Source of the DNA: JBCBAP01 sp038532435
GTDB taxonomy: Bacteria > Pseudomonadota > Alphaproteobacteria > Rhodobacterales > Rhodobacteraceae
Direction of reading: 5' to 3'
Length of the DNA stretch: 64,000 bases
Assembly: GCA_038532435.1 (NCBI GenBank)
Contig: JBCBAP010000002.1
Span: 1-64,000, forward strand
The notes under the pieces are model-generated. The model ran no database searches. It saw nothing but the letters and a program-made list of their open reading frames with translations, and was not told the origin of the DNA. Positions 1 through 7,844 of the stretch are shown here, piece by piece. Each line of letters begins with the position of its first letter. The stretch's first letter is position 1. Position numbers and translations under genes: made by a program.

Positions 1-237
1 CGCGCTGATCGCATGGGTGAGCGTCACGACGCCTGTCTGATCGAGATGCGCGACCCCGGAACAGTCCGCGCCGATGAGCAAAGTGTTCGGGAAGCCTTGA
101 CGTTGATGATGGGCCAGTGTCGGCGCGATATCGGTGGTGTCTTCGCAGAAAAGAACGGCAACGGGGCCCGGTCTCAAAGATTTAACCGCATCAATTCTTA
201 CAAAGTCGTCAAGTGTTTCTAATGTAACGTTTGCCAA
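1..237 (-). CDS. N-terminus of a putative glycosyltransferase family 2-like protein (partial)
   Basis: The frame is open from the window edge to a TTG start at 235-237 preceded by a GGAGGGG ribosome-binding site six bases upstream. No ATG or GTG gives a comparable start. The 79 visible residues begin LANVTLETLDDFVRI and include the stretch VAVLFCEDTTDIAPTLAHH. I associate this opening with a conserved glycosyltransferase-2-like protein found beside mucR in Rhodobacteraceae, but the catalytic region lies outside the window, so the function is a weak inference. It is divergent from the mucR-like gene, and the 262 bp between them holds both promoters. Confidence 0.5.
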   Translation of the reverse strand, partial: MANVTLETLDDFVRIDAVKSLRPGPVAVLFCEDTTDIAPTLAHHQRQGFPNTLLIGADCSGVAHLDQTGVVTLTHAISA

Positions 238-499
238 TGTGCCCCTCCGAGAGCGTCAGTTATTGACCGGTTGGTTCAAAGGTTTCAATGCGAAGATTTT
301 CGGACTGACAGCGAATGGCAGCGAAATTACTCCACCAGAATTGAACACTTTCCCGACAAAGCCAGATTTTATTGCGCGATTTCCCTTGAAGCCGCCTGAA
401 CACCGGCGATATACGTAACCATCGGAACGCTGTGGGGGTAGTTCTACGCAATTATTTGCACGCGGTGTTCCAGGGGGTAAACTTGAGAGAGAAGACAAA

Positions 500-913
500 A
501 TGAGCGAACTGAACGCTATAGAGAAGGGTGAGATCCTTTCCCTGACATCTGAGATTGTGTCGTCGCACGTGGCGAACAATTCGGTGGCTACGGCGGATCT
601 GCCCAACCTGATTGAGGCGGTGTACTCGAAACTGAACGACCTTTCCGCAGATGTGGAGCCGGTGGTCGAAGAACTCGTTCCCGCCGTGCCGATCAAGAAA
701 TCGGTGACCGATGACTACATCATCTGTCTGGAAGACGGGCGGAAGCTGAAGATGCTCAAGCGGCATCTGAAGACGGCCTACGACATGACGCCGGACGACT
801 ACCGCGCGAAGTGGGGCCTGAAGTCCGACTACCCGATGGTCGCACCGAGCTACGCTGCAAAGCGCCAGCAACTGGCGAAGAAGATCGGACTGGGCCGCAA
901 GCCCAAGAACTGA
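500..913 (+). CDS. Ros/MucR family transcriptional regulator
   Basis: This is a 137-residue protein of normal length for the Ros/MucR family, which are zinc-finger-type DNA-binding regulators and nucleoid-like silencers of alphaproteobacteria. The C-terminal half has the family signature from about residue 70 to 110, including KMLKRHL and TPDDYRAKWGL. The finger is degenerate: C76 is present, the expected second Cys is D79, H89 is present, and the second His position is Y94. Family members lacking canonical ligands are known in rhizobia and can bind DNA without zinc. The ATG at 500 follows a GAGAGAAG ribosome-binding site. The gene stands alone and is followed by a terminator-like hairpin before miaB. 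Confidence 0.88.
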   Translation: MSELNAIEKGEILSLTSEIVSSHVANNSVATADLPNLIEAVYSKLNDLSADVEPVVEELVPAVPIKKSVTDDYIICLEDGRKLKMLKRHLKTAYDMTPDDYRAKWGLKSDYPMVAPSYAAKRQQLAKKIGLGRKPKN

Positions 914-959
914 CGCGGTTGCGGGCCGTCCCGCATCCCTGTAGATCACGGCGTGGCCC

Positions 960-985
960 GCAAACGGCCACGCCGTTTGCTTTTT
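960..985 (+). terminator. Intrinsic terminator, possibly an attenuator in front of miaB
   Basis: An 8-bp stem (960-967 with 973-980, loop 968-972) is followed by five Ts at 981-985, the form of a Rho-independent terminator. A second, mutually exclusive 9-bp stem pairs 950-958 with 966-974 and would break the terminator stem. The miaB ribosome-binding site (GAGGG, 986-990) starts immediately after the T run. The simple reading is termination of the mucR transcript. The overlapping stems also allow an attenuation switch. Confidence 0.7.
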
Positions 986-998
986 GAGGGAACCCGGC

Positions 999-2318
999 AT
1001 GGGCGAGACCAAGAAACTCTTCGTCAAGACCTACGGCTGTCAGATGAACGTCTATGACAGCGAGCGGATGGCGACCGCGCTCTCCGCCGACGGATTCGAG
1101 GAAACGCAGGACATGGGCGAGGCGGACATGATCCTCCTCAACACTTGCCACATCCGGGAAAAGGCGGCGGAGAAGGTCTATTCGGAGCTTGGCCGCCTGC
1201 GTCCGCTGAAGGAGGCGAACCCGGACCTGAAGATCGGGGTAGCCGGTTGTGTCGCTCAGGCGGAGGGGGAGGAGATCATCCGCCGTCAGCCGCTTGTCGA
1301 TCTTGTGGTCGGGCCGCAGGCGTATCACCGCCTGCCCGCCATGACAAAGAGGCTGGCGCGAGGGGAGAAGGCGCTCGACACGGATTTCCCGGAGGAGGAC
1401 AAGTTCGACCATCTTCCCCGCGGACCGAAGTCCCGCCGTGCGCCTGCCGCTTTCCTCACCGTGCAGGAGGGATGCGACAAGTTCTGCGCCTTCTGCGTGG
1501 TGCCCTACACCCGTGGGGCGGAGGTGAGCCGGCCGGTCGATCGCCTGCTGGCGGAGGCCCGCGACCTCGTCGAGCGCGGCGTCGTCGAAGTCACGCTGTT
1601 GGGCCAGAACGTCAATGCCTATCACGGCGCGGGCCCGGACGGCGACTGGTCGCTCGCCCGGCTGTGTACCGCATTGGCCGAGATCGAGGGGCTGGAACGG
1701 ATCCGCTACACCACGTCTCACCCCAACGACATGACCGACGATCTTATCGCCGCCCATGCGGAGAATGAGAAACTGATGCCCTACCTGCACCTGCCGGTGC
1801 AGGCGGGCTCGGACACGGTGCTCAAGGCGATGAACCGGCGCCACACGGCGGAAAGTTACCTCCGTTTGATCGAGCGCATCCGCGCGGCGCGCCCGGACAT
1901 CGCGCTTTCCGGCGATTTCATCGTTGGGTTTCCGGGAGAGACCGAAGCGGATTTCGAGGCGACGCTGGCCCTGTGCGAAGAGGTCCGTTACGCGAGCGCC
2001 TTCTCCTTCAAATACTCCGCCCGTCCGGGAACTCCGGCGGCGGAACGCGTGCCTGTCGATCCGGACCAGGCGTCGGACCGGCTCGCTCGTTTGCAGACCA
2101 TGCTGACGGGCCACCAACGCGCGTTTCAGGACGCGATGGTGGGGCGAATGCTGCCGGTCCTGCTTGAAAAGCCCGGACGGGAGCCCGGCCAGCTCGTGGG
2201 CCGGTCTCCTTACCTGCAGGCGGTCCATCTAGATGCGGATCCAGCATGGATCGGCACGATCCGCCCGGTGCGGATAGAAGCCTCCGCCACCAACTCGCTC
2301 AAGGGCGTCGCCATCTGA
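999..2318 (+). CDS. miaB: tRNA-2-methylthio-N6-dimethylallyladenosine synthase MiaB
   Basis: MiaB is a radical-SAM methylthiotransferase that converts i6A37 to ms2i6A37 in tRNAs reading UNN codons. The 439-residue protein has the three N-terminal cluster cysteines (C14 in TYGCQMN, C50, C84) and the radical-SAM CxxxCxxC motif at C159, C163 and C166. A TRAM domain forms the C-terminal end. I chose the ATG at 999 because it sits eight bases after GAGGG; a TTG at 984 would fall in the terminator T run. It converges almost directly on the minus-strand gene ending at 2323. Length and motifs are normal for the family. Confidence 0.97.
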   Translation: MGETKKLFVKTYGCQMNVYDSERMATALSADGFEETQDMGEADMILLNTCHIREKAAEKVYSELGRLRPLKEANPDLKIGVAGCVAQAEGEEIIRRQPLVDLVVGPQAYHRLPAMTKRLARGEKALDTDFPEEDKFDHLPRGPKSRRAPAAFLTVQEGCDKFCAFCVVPYTRGAEVSRPVDRLLAEARDLVERGVVEVTLLGQNVNAYHGAGPDGDWSLARLCTALAEIEGLERIRYTTSHPNDMTDDLIAAHAENEKLMPYLHLPVQAGSDTVLKAMNRRHTAESYLRLIERIRAARPDIALSGDFIVGFPGETEADFEATLALCEEVRYASAFSFKYSARPGTPAAERVPVDPDQASDRLARLQTMLTGHQRAFQDAMVGRMLPVLLEKPGREPGQLVGRSPYLQAVHLDADPAWIGTIRPVRIEASATNSLKGVAI

Positions 2319-2322
2319 CGCC

Positions 2323-2718
2323 CTAGAACGGGATGGTGATGTTCAACTGGTAGGTGTCGCGGTCGCGCATCCCGGGCTGCACCTCGATCTTCGACAGCGG
2401 GATAAACGGGATCGCCCGTTGCTCCATGCGGCCCTCGCTGTCCGGTGAGAACAGCGCCAGCGGGTCGAATTCGACCCCCATCGTGCGTGCAAGTCCCCGG
2501 ATCAGTTCGAACCGGCTGAGGCTCTCACCGCTGTGGGTGAGCCCTTCGCGCTGGCGCAAAGCCTCGAAGAACGTGTCCGTGTTCCCCGTCCCGCCATAGG
2601 GCCGGTTCAGATCGAAAGTGAGTGTCCCAACCGGCCCGTAGACCAGTTCCTCATCCATTGCTGCCGCTGTTCCCCCAGCGCACAGCAGTGCTGCGACCAG
2701 CAGCGCTGTTTTTTGCAT
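2323..2718 (-). CDS. Small secreted protein of unknown function
   Basis: I do not recognise a family. The protein is about 131 residues with a clear signal peptide (MQKTALLVAALLCAGG, then an Ala-rich cleavage region) and a soluble mature part without cysteines, so it is probably periplasmic. The ATG at 2718 is used here. An in-frame TTG at 2727 with GAGGGG upstream would add three residues and is also plausible. It lies downstream of the SH3-type secreted protein on the same strand, separated by 82 bp, and ends five bases from the convergent miaB stop. Confidence 0.7.
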   Translation of the reverse strand: MQKTALLVAALLCAGGTAAAMDEELVYGPVGTLTFDLNRPYGGTGNTDTFFEALRQREGLTHSGESLSRFELIRGLARTMGVEFDPLALFSPDSEGRMEQRAIPFIPLSKIEVQPGMRDRDTYQLNITIPF

Positions 2719-2800
2719 TTTCCCCAATGTCCCCTCAAAGACCGCCCCCGTCTGCAGCCTTGAGTTGTGGAGTATCGGAAGATTCGGGCGAAAATGGGAC

Positions 2801-3304
2801 TCAGTCCCCGGTGATGTCGCGGGCGCTCACTCCCCAAAGGTGCTGATAGGGAACCCAGCCCGCGTGCTCTGTAACGCGGATAAAGCACCAGTCCGGCACG
2901 CATTCGTCGAGCCGTGCGACCACGCCAAGCCGCGCCTCGGCGATGGCCTTGCCATTGATATCGCTTGATTTTCGCAAGGTGGTCGCCTCGACCACCACCA
3001 GCGCGGATCGGTTGCCACTGAGCAGGGTGGTGTGCACCCAGCCCCCTTCTCCCTCGTGGTCCTCGACCCTCCGCCAAACGTCATATTCGGCTGTAACGCG
3101 CAGCGGCATGCCGCGCTGCACAAACTTCCAGTCGATGGAGTGACGTCGCGACGGACCGCGCCTTACGTTCGCTTCGGATGCTTTGAGTGAGACGAATCGG
3201 GGCAGGGGGAGGCCGGAATTGCGCCCGATTTCCTCCGATTCTGCCGCCCCCGCGATTCCCATCGCGAGCGCCAGCGCCACTGCCCGTCCCGATACCGTTT
3301 TCAC
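2801..3304 (-). CDS. SH3-like domain protein, secreted
   Basis: This 167-residue protein starts with GTG and carries an N-terminal signal sequence (VALALAMGIAGAAES). The mature part resembles the bacterial SH3-like family formerly called DUF1058: LKASEANVRRGPS near the start, then EGGWVHTTLLSGNRSALV, and a second half with WCFIRVTEHAGWV. Such domains are thought to bind peptidoglycan or peptide ligands in the periplasm. It is divergent from the 2-hydroxyacid dehydrogenase gene, sharing an 88-bp intergenic region. This gene pairing is familiar to me from Rhodobacteraceae. The specific target is unknown. Confidence 0.85.
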   Translation of the reverse strand: MKTVSGRAVALALAMGIAGAAESEEIGRNSGLPLPRFVSLKASEANVRRGPSRRHSIDWKFVQRGMPLRVTAEYDVWRRVEDHEGEGGWVHTTLLSGNRSALVVVEATTLRKSSDINGKAIAEARLGVVARLDECVPDWCFIRVTEHAGWVPYQHLWGVSARDITGD

Positions 3305-3392
3305 TGCCTGCCCCGTTTTCAGGGTTTATCTGCTCTGGGGGGCAGACTACCTTCTCCGCACGCCAAGATCACCACCGATTTCGAGGATGCCC

Positions 3393-4379
3393 ATGCCCGG
3401 ACGCGCGCTGAAAGTCACCGTCACCCGCCGCCTGCCGGAGCCGGTGGAGACGCGGATGGCGGAGCTTTTCGATGTGCGGCTGAGCGATTGGGACACGCCC
3501 ATGGACCGGGACGCCCTCGCCGCAGCCCTTGTCGACAGCGATGTGATCGTCACAACGCTCGGTGACCGGATCGACGGTGGCCTGCTCGGCCAGGCCGGGG
3601 AGCGCTTGCGGCTCATCGCGAACTACGGTGCGGGCTTCGATCATATCGATGTGCAGACCGCGCTCAGCCGCGGAATTATGGTGTCGAACACGCCTGGCGT
3701 CCTCACCGAGGACACGGCGGACATGGCGATGGCCCTCATCCTTGCGGTGCCGCGGCGGTTGAAGGAGGGGGCAACCCTCATGCAGACCGGCGCCTGGGAG
3801 GGATGGTCGCCCATGGCGCTCATGGGTCACCGGATCAGCGGAAAGCGTCTGGGCATCCTCGGCATGGGGCGCATCGGGCAGGCGGTTGCCCGGCGCGCCG
3901 CGGCATTCGGCATGCAGATCCACTACCATAACCGCCGCCGCCTGCGGCCGGAGACGGAGGAGGAACTGGGCGCGCGCTACTGGGAGAGCCTCGATCAGAT
4001 GCTGGCCCGCGTCGACGTGCTCAGTGTCAACTGCCCTCACACGCCGGCCACGTTCCACCTCCTGAACGCGCGTCGGCTGAAGCTGATGAAGCCCGCGGCC
4101 TACATCGTCAACACATCCCGCGGGGAGGTCATCGACGAAAACGCGCTGACCCGGATGCTGCGCGCCGGGGAGATCGCGGGCGCGGGCCTTGATGTGTTCG
4201 AGCACGGCCACGACGTGAACCCCCGTCTGCAGGACCTGCCGAATGTTCTGCTGCTGCCTCACATGGGCTCCGCGACGGAGGAGGGGCGGCTCGAGATGGG
4301 GGAGAAGGTCATCATCAACATCAAGACCTTTGCCGATGGCCACCGCCCGCCGGATCAGGTTGTCCCCGCCATGCTTTGA
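3393..4379 (+). CDS. D-2-hydroxyacid dehydrogenase (glyoxylate/hydroxypyruvate reductase type)
   Basis: NAD(P)-dependent D-isomer-specific 2-hydroxyacid dehydrogenase of 328 residues, probably acting on glyoxylate or hydroxypyruvate. It has the Rossmann motif GMGRIGQAVA (about 158-167) and the catalytic set R243 (NTSRGEV), E270 (DVFEHG) and H290 (LLPHMGSAT). ATG 3393 is chosen because GAGG lies six bases upstream; ATG 3387 would overlap that site. It stands alone and converges on the moeB-like gene. The exact substrate cannot be read from sequence. Confidence 0.92.
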   Translation: MPGRALKVTVTRRLPEPVETRMAELFDVRLSDWDTPMDRDALAAALVDSDVIVTTLGDRIDGGLLGQAGERLRLIANYGAGFDHIDVQTALSRGIMVSNTPGVLTEDTADMAMALILAVPRRLKEGATLMQTGAWEGWSPMALMGHRISGKRLGILGMGRIGQAVARRAAAFGMQIHYHNRRRLRPETEEELGARYWESLDQMLARVDVLSVNCPHTPATFHLLNARRLKLMKPAAYIVNTSRGEVIDENALTRMLRAGEIAGAGLDVFEHGHDVNPRLQDLPNVLLLPHMGSATEEGRLEMGEKVIINIKTFADGHRPPDQVVPAML

Positions 4380-4487
4380 CGCGTCAGTGTCGCTGATATC
4401 GATGGTTGGTCGGTATATAGACCGCAGTCGAGGCAGGACAGACTGCCTGTACAGCCCACGAAATCATTGGCGGCGGTGAACGCGACC

Positions 4488-5243
4488 TCAGGCGGCTCCG
4501 CAGACCGGACAGGACGGATCCCGGGCCACACGCACCCGTCGCACGTCCGCGTAGAGCGCGTCGTAGAGCAGCAAGGTCCCCGCAAGGCTCTCCCCCGCGC
4601 CGGTGATCCATTTCACCGCCTCAACGGCCATCATCGTGCCCATGACACCTGCAAGCGCGCCGACGATCCCCGCCTCCGCACATGTGGGCGCGAGCCCGGC
4701 AGCGGGCGCTTCGGGAAAGACGCAAGCGTAGCAGGGATGGCCCAGATGGGGAGCGTAGATGCTGATCTGCCCCTCCCATTGGGTCATTGCGGCGGAGAGG
4801 AGTGGTTGTCGCGCCCCCACCGCAAGGTCGTTGATGAGATAGCGGGTGGTGAAACCGTCCGTCCCGTCGAGCACAAGATCATGCTCGGCGAGCAGTTCCC
4901 GTCCTCGCGTGGCGTCGAGGCGCACAGGGGCCGCTCGGACAGTGATCTCCGGGTTCAGCCGGCTGAGGGCCGCAGCCGCCCGTTCCGCCTTCGGCGCACC
5001 GATATCTTCCGGCGCGAAGAGAACCTGACGCTGGAGGTTGGAGAGGCTCACGGTGTCGTCATCGATCACCGTGATGTGCCCGCATCCGGCCGCTGCGAGG
5101 TAGACCAGCGCAGGGCAGCCGAGCCCGCCCGCGCCGACCACCGCCACCCGTGCTGCCTTGAGCTTTGCCTGACCTGGACCGCCGATCTCCCGCAGGACGA
5201 TGTGGCGCGCATAGCGTTCGAGTTCGTCAGGGCTGAAGGCCAT
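4488..5243 (-). CDS. moeB: HesA/MoeB/ThiF family adenylyltransferase
   Basis: E1-like enzyme of 251 residues that adenylates the C-terminal glycine of a ubiquitin-fold sulfur carrier such as MoaD or ThiS. Visible features are the nucleotide-binding motif VVGAGGLGCP (35-44), LSNLQRQVLF (67-76), the conserved C188 in PTCAEAG, and two zinc CxxC pairs at C171/C174 and C245/C248. No rhodanese domain is present. The start codon overlaps the stop of the upstream membrane-protein gene as ATGA. MoeB is favoured by length, but ThiF cannot be excluded because no moaD or thiS is nearby. Confidence 0.88.
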   Translation of the reverse strand: MAFSPDELERYARHIVLREIGGPGQAKLKAARVAVVGAGGLGCPALVYLAAAGCGHITVIDDDTVSLSNLQRQVLFAPEDIGAPKAERAAAALSRLNPEITVRAAPVRLDATRGRELLAEHDLVLDGTDGFTTRYLINDLAVGARQPLLSAAMTQWEGQISIYAPHLGHPCYACVFPEAPAAGLAPTCAEAGIVGALAGVMGTMMAVEAVKWITGAGESLAGTLLLYDALYADVRRVRVARDPSCPVCGAA

Positions 5244-5941
5244 CAGATCGGATCCCGAACGAGCGTCAGGCGTGCGGTACCTTTGCCACCATCGATACGG
5301 CCTGCCTCGATGAAGCCCGCCTCCTGCCAAGGTGCAAGATCTTCCCACGGCTCGAGGTCGACCGCGCCCGTGCGCGCACCCCGGTCTCGCGCCTCTATGA
5401 GAGCGCCGTCGATCAATTCCGCCTGCACGTCCGGCGCGTCGGCCCAGAGGCCGGAGAGGGTCGCGAGATCCCCGGCACAGCGCAGGCGCACCGCACCGAG
5501 GGCTGCGCCGTCAGCGCCCCGATAGAGGAGGGAGACCACGTCCGCAGGCGCACCCCGTCCCGCATCCCTTCGTGCCTCGCCATCGGCGAAAAGTGCTGTG
5601 TCCTCTTCGATCAACCTTACGCCTGCGGCGACCTGCGGTTGCTCATCCGCGCCGGTCCGTCGCCGCAACCGCAGTATGAAAAAGCCGTAGAGGGCGAACG
5701 GCGCGATCGCGAGAGCGCTCCACAGCAGGCCGTTCAGGCTCTGTGCGATCTGCTGGCGAAAAAGGGAGGATGCGGGCAGGAGTTGCGACGCGGGCAGGCT
5801 CAGGAGTGCGACCGCGACGATCCCGATCATCACCCGCCGCCCTGCATTGAACACCCGCGCATAGGCCAGTGCGAGCCCGGTCACGACGAACACCGTGAGC
5901 AGTCCACCCGCAGCCGCGGTATCTATCAGACCGGAGAGCAC
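5243..5941 (-). CDS. Membrane protein with a C-terminal acetyltransferase-like region
   Basis: The 232-residue protein starts with GTG and has three predicted hydrophobic helices in its first 95 residues (around 10-30, 38-55 and 74-92), followed by a soluble part. The soluble part (DVQAELIDGALIEARDRGA and the later WQEAGFIEAG) looks like the second half of a GNAT fold, but I cannot see a full acetyl-CoA loop. The gene sits between dut and moeB and overlaps the latter by four bases, so co-translation is likely. The function is unknown. Confidence 0.7.
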   Translation of the reverse strand: MLSGLIDTAAAGGLLTVFVVTGLALAYARVFNAGRRVMIGIVAVALLSLPASQLLPASSLFRQQIAQSLNGLLWSALAIAPFALYGFFILRLRRRTGADEQPQVAAGVRLIEEDTALFADGEARRDAGRGAPADVVSLLYRGADGAALGAVRLRCAGDLATLSGLWADAPDVQAELIDGALIEARDRGARTGAVDLEPWEDLAPWQEAGFIEAGRIDGGKGTARLTLVRDPI

Positions 5942-5950
5942 CGCGTCGCC

Positions 5951-6424
5951 CTAGCCCGAGACGCCGGTGGAGCCGAAGCCGCCGCTGCCCCGGGCCGTCT
6001 CGTCGAGCGTCTCCACCGGCCGCCAGGCAGCGCGGACAACCGGCGCAAGCACCAATTGCGCGATCCGGTCCCCATGGGCGATGCGGAAGGGGGTGTCTCC
6101 CAGATTGACGAGCAGGACACCGACCTCCCCCCGGTAATCCGCATCGATCGTACCCGGCGCGTTGGCCACGGTGATCCCGTGCTTGCGCGCGAGGCCGGAC
6201 CGAGGCCGGACCTGGATCTCGAACCCTTCCGGGATCGCCATGGCGAGCCCCGTGGGCACCAGATCCCGCGCGCCGGGGGCAAGCGTCAGACCAACCTCCC
6301 GCAGCGGGTCTGGCAGGTTCGCGACCACGTCGAGGCCCGCAGCACCCGCGGTGGCATAGGCGGGCAGGGGCAGGCCCGGATCCGCTGCGGGCAGGTGCCG
6401 GATCTGGACCTCGACGGCAGTCAT
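5951..6424 (-). CDS. dut: Deoxyuridine 5'-triphosphate nucleotidohydrolase
   Basis: Trimeric dUTPase that hydrolyses dUTP to dUMP and PPi, limiting uracil in DNA and supplying dTMP synthesis. The 157 residues contain the five family motifs: AGAAGLDV, RPRSGLARKHGI, NAPGTIDADYRGE, RIAQLVLAPV and the C-terminal RGSGGFGSTG loop. Length is typical. Its ATG overlaps the coaBC stop (ATGA), forming a coaBC-dut unit common in proteobacteria. Confidence 0.97.
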   Translation of the reverse strand: MTAVEVQIRHLPAADPGLPLPAYATAGAAGLDVVANLPDPLREVGLTLAPGARDLVPTGLAMAIPEGFEIQVRPRSGLARKHGITVANAPGTIDADYRGEVGVLLVNLGDTPFRIAHGDRIAQLVLAPVVRAAWRPVETLDETARGSGGFGSTGVSG

Positions 6425-7614
6425 GACAGTGCCTCCGCGATGCGCGTGGCCAGCCGTTCCGCGGTCTGTCGCTTGGTCAGGCGAGGCCACGCCTCGGCAC
6501 CCGCCTCGGTTATCAGGGTTACCGCGTTTTCCGCGCCTCCCATGATGCCCGTCTCCGGGCTCACATCGTTGGCGACAATCCAGTCGCAGCCCTTGCGCTG
6601 ACGCTTCGCGGTTGCATGGGCCACCACATCCTCGGTTTCCGCGGCAAACCCCACGACCAGGCCGGGGCGCGGTGAGCCCCGCGCGACGGTCGCGAGGATG
6701 TCCGGATTTTCGGTGAAGGTTAGCGTGGGCGGTCCGTCGTCTGCCGTCTTCTTGATCTTTTGCGTGGCTGCGCTCTCCATCCGCCAGTCCGCAACCGCGG
6801 CGCAGAAAATCGCCGCGTCTGCCTCCCGATGGGGCAGTACGGCGTTCAGCATTTGCTCCGCGGTTTCCACCTCGATGACATCGACGCCACGTGGGCGCTG
6901 TGCGGTTGCCGGGCCGGTCACGAACGCGACCTCCGCGCCGAGCGCGGCGAGCGCCTCGGCGATCGCGCTGCCCTGGGCGCCGGAGGATCTGTTTGCGATG
7001 TAGCGCACCGGGTCGATGGGTTCGTGGGTAGGCCCGGAGGTGACAAGCACCCGCTTGCCGGACAGCGGCCCGCCCCCCAGCACCCGACCAATGGCGGCGC
7101 GGATCTCCTCCGGCTCCGACATCCGCCCGGGGCCGTACTCGCCGCAGGCCATGTCGCCCTCGTTGGGGCCGACGACATGCACCCCGTCGCCCCGAAGCGT
7201 GGCGAGGTTCCGGACGGTCGCCGGGTGGTCCCACATGCGCACGTTCATCGCTGGGGCGATCAGGACGGGCTTGTCCGTGGCCATGAGGAGCGTGGTTGCA
7301 AGGTCGGTGGCGAGGCCGCCGGCCATCTTGCCCATGAGGTCCGCTGTTGCAGGCGCGACCACCACGAGATCCGCCGCACGGGACAGCTGGATATGTCCCA
7401 TCTCCGCCTCATCCGTCAGATCGAAGAGGTCCCGGTAACACTTCGCGCCCGCAAGCGCGGAGGCGGTCAGCGGTGCCACGAATTCCTCCGCCGCGCGTGT
7501 CAGGACGGGCGTCACGCTGCCCCCGGCCTTGCCGATCAGCCGGATCAGTTCGAGGGATTTGTAGGCGGCAATGCCGCCCCCGATGATGAGCAGGATCCGG
7601 GTTCCCGGGCGCAT
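6421..7614 (-). CDS. coaBC: Bifunctional phosphopantothenoylcysteine decarboxylase/phosphopantothenate-cysteine ligase
   Basis: Two consecutive steps of coenzyme A synthesis in one 397-residue protein. The N-terminal CoaC half (about 1-190) is a flavodoxin-like decarboxylase with GGGIAAYKSLEL, the conserved PAMNVRMW and the ACGEYGPGRMSEP substrate-flap region. The C-terminal CoaB half has VTSGPTHEPIDPVRYIAN and the KIKK motif followed by FTENPDIL. It starts at ATG 7614 and overlaps dut. The upstream 230 bp to rpoH hold a dispersed repeat rather than a gene. Confidence 0.97.
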   Translation of the reverse strand: MRPGTRILLIIGGGIAAYKSLELIRLIGKAGGSVTPVLTRAAEEFVAPLTASALAGAKCYRDLFDLTDEAEMGHIQLSRAADLVVVAPATADLMGKMAGGLATDLATTLLMATDKPVLIAPAMNVRMWDHPATVRNLATLRGDGVHVVGPNEGDMACGEYGPGRMSEPEEIRAAIGRVLGGGPLSGKRVLVTSGPTHEPIDPVRYIANRSSGAQGSAIAEALAALGAEVAFVTGPATAQRPRGVDVIEVETAEQMLNAVLPHREADAAIFCAAVADWRMESAATQKIKKTADDGPPTLTFTENPDILATVARGSPRPGLVVGFAAETEDVVAHATAKRQRKGCDWIVANDVSPETGIMGGAENAVTLITEAGAEAWPRLTKRQTAERLATRIAEALS

Positions 7615-7769
7615 TGCACGTCCTTCCGCAAAGTCAGCGCTGGCAACCTAGACCAGCCCCGGTCGGAGAGGAAGCCTCCGCATCCGTCCGCCATCTTTTC
7701 TGGGAGCACACCCCTGCGAGTTCCATCGTCTCAACCGGCCTCGCGGTACGAAAGAGGCGCTCCCGATCA

Positions 7770-7799
7770 AGGAGCGCCAATCGCCCGAAGGGCTCAGGA
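7770..7799 (+). repeat. Dispersed intergenic repeat (copy A of two)
   Basis: This 30-base stretch matches 32714-32743 at 27 of 30 positions; both begin AGGAGCGCCAA and end with GGGCTCAGG. The copies lie 25 kb apart in otherwise unrelated intergenic DNA. Here it lies between coaBC and rpoH. Read on the plus strand it would encode RSANRPKGSG, but neither copy sits in a credible gene. Confidence 0.65.
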
Positions 7800-7844
7800 T
7801 CTTGCGAAGGCCGCAGGGCCGAGCTCCGCTCGGCACCGGCCCGC

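Noticed and set aside
134..418. Plus-strand frame in the mucR upstream region
   Set aside because: It has no family-like sequence and overlaps the minus-strand gene starting at 237, which has a better start site.
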